Below, piece by piece: positions 14,846-17,672 of a DNA stretch of 17,672 nt. A program made the position numbers and the translations under genes. The first letter of the stretch is position 1. Each line of letters starts with the position of its first letter. Source of the stretch: an uncultured Lachnospiraceae bacterium (GTDB lineage Bacteria > Bacillota > Clostridia > Lachnospirales > Lachnospiraceae); the NCBI GenBank assembly GCA_902796695.1, contig CADBQE010000272.1, forward strand, positions 1-17,672, given 5' to 3'. Below the pieces are notes generated by a model, which was not told the DNA's origin, ran no database searches, and saw nothing but the letters and a program-made list of their open reading frames with translations.

Positions 14846-14910
14846 CTGTCCGGATACGGAACCGGGGGAAGCACGCGATGATACGAGCGTGCCAACGGAA
14901 TATCCGGCAG
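14846..14910 (+). ncRNA. Candidate structured RNA element in the AAA gene leader
   Basis: An extended interrupted stem can be drawn. CTG (14846-14848) pairs with CAG (14908-14910). After a bulged T, CCGGATA (14850-14856) pairs with TATCCGG (14901-14907). CCG (14862-14864) pairs with CGG (14896-14898). GCACGC (14871-14876) pairs with GCGTGC (14887-14892), capped by a 10-nt loop. The internal loops are asymmetric and mostly purine (CGGAA against AA; GGGGAA against CAA), as often seen in ligand- or protein-binding RNAs. It ends about 54 nt before the start codon of the AAA gene. I could not match it to a known riboswitch class. The pairing is seen directly; function is unknown. Confidence 0.45.
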
Positions 14911-14963
14911 GTAGAATCGTATTGTATTGTTTTCACATGTCACAGGAAAGAGAGGTATTGTCT

Positions 14964-16862
14964 ATGATGCATAACAGAACACTGAACCTTTCCCCGGACT
15001 CTCCCATTCATCTGAACGCCCTGGCGCCGAAGGACCTGCGTGACTTCTGTGCCGCGGATCGGGCCGAGGAAACCTGGGAGCACTTTTTTCACCTTTCCCG
15101 TCTTCTTCCCGCGGGTGCCTGGCTGGCCTGGCAGATGAATGCCGCGGAAGATCCTTCCGGCAGCGGCTTCGTGCACACGTTTTCGAGTCCCGGCTGTCCG
15201 GTCACGCAGGAAGACCTCGGCTGGATTTTCCGGGAAACGGCGGAGCTGACCGCTCTTCCGGAAGGCACCCTGCCGCCCTGGCCGCAGCAGGCTCACACCT
15301 ATATTCTCCGCCTGATCCCGCAGTATGCGGAGTCCGATCCTATAGACGCCGAAGAGGAACCCGGCCGCCGCATCCGCAGACATCAGGCGGAGAGGCTGGT
15401 CTTCGATCTCTGGGATGTCCTGCGGGAAACCGGCGCCTCCTTCCGCCTGATCTGCGGGCCCGATGCGGAAAAAGGCTCCTGCCGCGTGACGCTTTTCCTG
15501 GCTTTTCCGCAGGAGCTCACGCTTCACGCCCGAACCGTTCTCTCCTGCATTTTCCCGTATGCGCACCCCGTCGAAACAGACGGCACAGTTCCTCCCGGGG
15601 ACGGCTTCCATGATCTGCCCGCCGATCTGATGGAAGAGATCATGATCAGACTGGTGCAGGCCATCCCCGCAGGCTCTGCGCGGAAGGCCGACGAGGATGA
15701 GGATGAAGACGAGGACGAGGCAGAGGACGAGGACGAAGACAGGAGCCCGGATGCGGACGATGACTGCGACGCGGCCCCCAAGCCGCCCGCTCTTTCGGAG
15801 GACACGCCGATAGAAGCCCTGTCCCTGAGCGTCCGGGCCTTTAACGCACTGCTGCGCGCCGGGATCCGGACGCTCGGCGATCTGCGCAGGATCCCGGCCT
15901 GCAACCTTCCCATGATCCGCGGCATCGGGCTCCGCCAGATCAATGAGATCAGGCAGCTGCTGGAGGGTCCGGCACCCATTCCGGAGAAGCCTGTCAACTA
16001 TCGAGCTCTTTTGGACAGCCTGATCGGGCTGGACGAGGTCAAGATGCAGGTCCGCCGCATCGAAGCCTACGCCAGAATGAAGCGGGACATGGCTTCCCGG
16101 GGCATTCCCGAGCCACCCATGGCCCTGAACATGGCCTTCCTGGGCAATCCGGGCACCGCCAAGACCACCGTGGCGCGCATTCTGGCCGGCATCCTGCACG
16201 AGATCGGGATCCTGTCCGGCACCGGCATCGTGGAAGTGGGGCGCGCCGGCCTGGTCGGCAAATATGTGGGCCATACCGCCGACCGCGTGCGGGAAGTCTT
16301 CCGCGAAGCCCGCGGCAGGCTGCTTTTCATCGATGAAGCCTACTCTCTGGTGGATTCCTACCGGTCGGGCTTCGGCGACGAAGCCATCAACACGATCGTC
16401 CAGGAGATGGAAAACCACCGGAACGGGACCGTGGTGGTGTTCGCGGGATATCCCCGGGAGATGGAGGAATTCATCGCCCGGAACCCGGGGCTGAGTTCCC
16501 GGATCCCGTTCACGGTCCGCTTTGAGGACTACTCTCCCGCCGACCTGGCCCGCATCGTCCGCCTGGAAGCGGAAAGGCGAGGGTTCTCCCTGGACGCGGC
16601 GGCGGCCGGCAAAGTGCGGGACATCTGCGGGCAGGCCGCCGGCCGGCCGGGTTTCGGCAACGGCCGTTTCTGCCGCAACCTGGCGGAGAACGCGATCCTG
16701 TCCTTCGCCGACCGCGTATACGGAAGCGGCAGAGAGCAGACCGCGGAGCCTTCCGCCCCGGCCGAGGCGGCCCCGGAATTCATCCTGTCCGCCGAAGACT
16801 TCGAAGAGCCGCGGGCGGAACACAAAGAAAAGCCGCGGTACCCCATCGGGTTCTGTGCATGA
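14964..16862 (+). CDS. CbbX/SpoVK-type AAA+ ATPase fused to an RpoA-CTD-like domain (632 aa)
   Basis: Residues 1 to about 240 match nothing I recognise. A strongly acidic low-complexity stretch (about 243-268, mostly Asp and Glu) follows. Residues 281-335 (IEALSLSVRAFNALLRAGI to RQINEIRQLL) look like the helix-hairpin-helix of RNA polymerase alpha CTD. The rest is an AAA module of the CbbX/SpoVK/EccA class: Walker A GNPGTAKTT (394-402), pore-loop-like LVGKYVGHT, Walker B LLFIDEAY with Asp457-Glu458, VVVFAGYP, and Arg513 in NPGLSSRIPF as probable arginine finger. Such ATPases usually form hexamers that remodel protein partners. The start is chosen at 14964 because AGAGG lies 8 nt upstream; a second ATG follows directly, and in-frame ATGs at 14838 and 14937 lack good sites. 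A strong promoter and structured leader precede it. Confidence 0.9.
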   Translation: MMHNRTLNLSPDSPIHLNALAPKDLRDFCAADRAEETWEHFFHLSRLLPAGAWLAWQMNAAEDPSGSGFVHTFSSPGCPVTQEDLGWIFRETAELTALPEGTLPPWPQQAHTYILRLIPQYAESDPIDAEEEPGRRIRRHQAERLVFDLWDVLRETGASFRLICGPDAEKGSCRVTLFLAFPQELTLHARTVLSCIFPYAHPVETDGTVPPGDGFHDLPADLMEEIMIRLVQAIPAGSARKADEDEDEDEDEAEDEDEDRSPDADDDCDAAPKPPALSEDTPIEALSLSVRAFNALLRAGIRTLGDLRRIPACNLPMIRGIGLRQINEIRQLLEGPAPIPEKPVNYRALLDSLIGLDEVKMQVRRIEAYARMKRDMASRGIPEPPMALNMAFLGNPGTAKTTVARILAGILHEIGILSGTGIVEVGRAGLVGKYVGHTADRVREVFREARGRLLFIDEAYSLVDSYRSGFGDEAINTIVQEMENHRNGTVVVFAGYPREMEEFIARNPGLSSRIPFTVRFEDYSPADLARIVRLEAERRGFSLDAAAAGKVRDICGQAAGRPGFGNGRFCRNLAENAILSFADRVYGSGREQTAEPSAPAEAAPEFILSAEDFEEPRAEHKEKPRYPIGFCA

Positions 16863-16876
16863 CCCCATCATGACCG

Positions 16877-16904
16877 AAAGGCGGGCCGCCGGCCCGCCTT
16901 TTTT
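16877..16904 (+). terminator. Intrinsic terminator after the AAA ATPase gene
   Basis: GGCGGGCC (16880-16887) pairs perfectly with GGCCCGCC (16891-16898) around a GCC loop and is followed by six T. Three A before the stem extend pairing with the T-run. Read on the minus strand, the stem is followed by only TTT, so it is at best a weak terminator for the convergent gene. Confidence 0.95.
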
Positions 16905-16916
16905 GATTCCGCAGCC

Positions 16917-16932
16917 CCGGCCTTCCGGCCGG
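16917..16932 (-). other. Hairpin downstream of the beta-propeller-like gene
   Basis: CCGGCC (16917-16922) and GGCCGG (16927-16932) form a perfect 6-bp stem with a 4-nt loop, 27 bp past the stop codon of the minus-strand gene. No T-run follows, so termination is not clear; it may serve as a 3'-end stabilising structure. Confidence 0.35.
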
Positions 16933-16958
16933 CGCCGATCTTATTTTCTATCTGCCCC

Positions 16959-17672
16959 CTACCGGTCTTCCCGCGGGATCCGGACGATCTGCGTCACGGA
17001 AGCATCGTCCTCCGCCTCCGAAAGCAGCAGATACAGCGTCTGCCCGTCCATCGATTTTCCGGCGCCTTCCAGGCGGGCGTCGAATTCCGACACGGTCTCC
17101 GCCTTGCTCAGATCAAACTGCGGGATGCGGATCAGCTGAAGATGCGGCGCATCCGGATCCGGGCCGGTCACGATCAGGATCAGGTCCTCGCCCAGCGTGA
17201 AATGGAGCTCGTTGGAGATCAGAGCAGAGGCCAGCGATCTGTCCGCCTCGTTCAGGTTCATGCTCATCCGGGTCTCGTCGCTCTGATACTGCCACCTGAG
17301 CTCGCGGATCTGATCGTAGGAGGCGTGGTAGTAATAATTCTTCTGTCCGAACGCGTCGTTCGGCGCGACGCGCACCGTTCCGTCTTCGGTAAAGAAGAAG
17401 GAGTTGGCGTAAAGGAAATCGGACTTGTCCACCACCTTTTCCAGTCTGGCCCCGTCCCGGATGGCAGATATGTAAACGCGGTAGACGGAGCGCGTGCCCC
17501 GGCCAAAATCCGGCTGGGAGATCACCGTCAGCCGGCCGTCGGAGATGCTCATCGGAGCGCCCCAGTCGGCCCCCCGGCCGCCCAGATCGGTCACCGCCCC
17601 GGTCTTCAGGTCGATCGCCTCTACATAACCGTAGTCTTCAAAATACAGCCAGTAGAATACATACTCCTTGCA
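16959..17672 (-). CDS. Partial beta-propeller-like protein, N-terminus outside window
   Basis: The frame stays open to the right edge, so at least 237 C-terminal residues are present and the true start lies beyond 17672; a GTG at 17594 is only an internal codon. Repeating short strands, such as YVEAIDLKTGAVTDLG, SISDGRLTVIS, VYRVYISAIRDG, FFFTEDGTVRVAP and LQLIRIPQFDLS, look like blades of a WD40/TolB/DUF5050-type propeller. These are often extracytoplasmic or membrane-anchored in Clostridia. No signal sequence can be judged because the N-terminus is missing. It converges on the AAA ATPase gene with the 16877-16904 terminator between. Function unknown. Confidence 0.75.
   Translation of the reverse strand, partial: CKEYVFYWLYFEDYGYVEAIDLKTGAVTDLGGRGADWGAPMSISDGRLTVISQPDFGRGTRSVYRVYISAIRDGARLEKVVDKSDFLYANSFFFTEDGTVRVAPNDAFGQKNYYYHASYDQIRELRWQYQSDETRMSMNLNEADRSLASALISNELHFTLGEDLILIVTGPDPDAPHLQLIRIPQFDLSKAETVSEFDARLEGAGKSMDGQTLYLLLSEAEDDASVTQIVRIPREDR

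Noticed and set aside
14821..14915. c-di-AMP (ydaO-type) riboswitch
   Set aside because: CCGAAT and AACCGGGGGAA look superficially similar, but the conserved 3' part (CAGCTAAC-type segment) and the GGGGTGAAT-type block are missing.
14838..14963. Longer AAA protein starting at 14838 or 14937
   Set aside because: The extension would translate the structured RNA element, and neither ATG has a Shine-Dalgarno sequence as well placed as AGAGG before 14964.
14940..16871. Minus-strand open frame of 643 codons opposite the AAA ATPase gene
   Set aside because: It mirrors a gene with clear AAA motifs, its product is compositionally odd and matches no family I know, and it has no suitable ribosome binding site. 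It is a by-product of high GC.

Overview
The window is a dense, GC-rich bacterial chromosomal segment. Strong AGGAGG-type ribosome binding sites, near-consensus SigA-type promoters, a Pol I with a degenerate proofreading domain, and DUF3783, DUF4392 and CbbX/SpoVK-type AAA proteins all suggest a high-GC member of the Clostridia (Bacillota). This placement is an inference from gene content; there is no rRNA marker in the window. I see no IS element, CRISPR array, phage gene or tRNA.

Left block (85-9704, all minus strand). Reading in the direction of transcription, a SigA-like promoter at 9741-9769 leads into an ExbB/TolQ/MotA-like channel protein. Next come a coiled-coil protein with an ExbD/MotB-type transmembrane Asp, a second ExbD-like protein whose membrane helix lacks that Asp, and a protein with two GNAT acetyltransferase domains. 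After a 43-bp gap holding a perfect 10-bp hairpin come five ABC-transporter genes: large FtsX-type permease, small FtsX-type permease, ATPase, large permease, small permease. The two permease pairs are paralogues, so an ancestral pair was duplicated around one ATPase gene. The extreme left end (1-84) is non-coding and rich in palindromes.

Middle block (9780-14590). Facing away from the motor-like genes is polA (DNA polymerase I), followed 3 bp later by a TIM-barrel sugar phosphate isomerase/endonuclease-IV-like gene. That gene ends in a 52-bp tail-to-tail overlap with a minus-strand DUF3783 gene. The DUF3783 gene is divergent from a DUF4392/D-glutamate-cyclase-C-terminal-like gene, and each of the two has its own recognisable promoter.

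Right block (14599-17672). A very good promoter (TTGACT-17-TATACT) drives a leader of about 330 nt before a large AAA+ ATPase gene. The leader contains several inverted repeats, including a long interrupted stem at 14846-14910. The protein combines an uncharacterised N-terminal region, a highly acidic linker, an RNA-polymerase-alpha-CTD-like helix-hairpin-helix segment and a CbbX/SpoVK-type AAA module. A textbook intrinsic terminator follows. A convergent partial gene for a beta-propeller-like protein runs off the right edge.

The items most worth following up are the three-gene ExbB/ExbD/ExbD-like set with only one Asp-bearing D subunit, the structured leader RNA with its alphaCTD-AAA gene, and the duplicated FtsX pairs sharing one ATPase.
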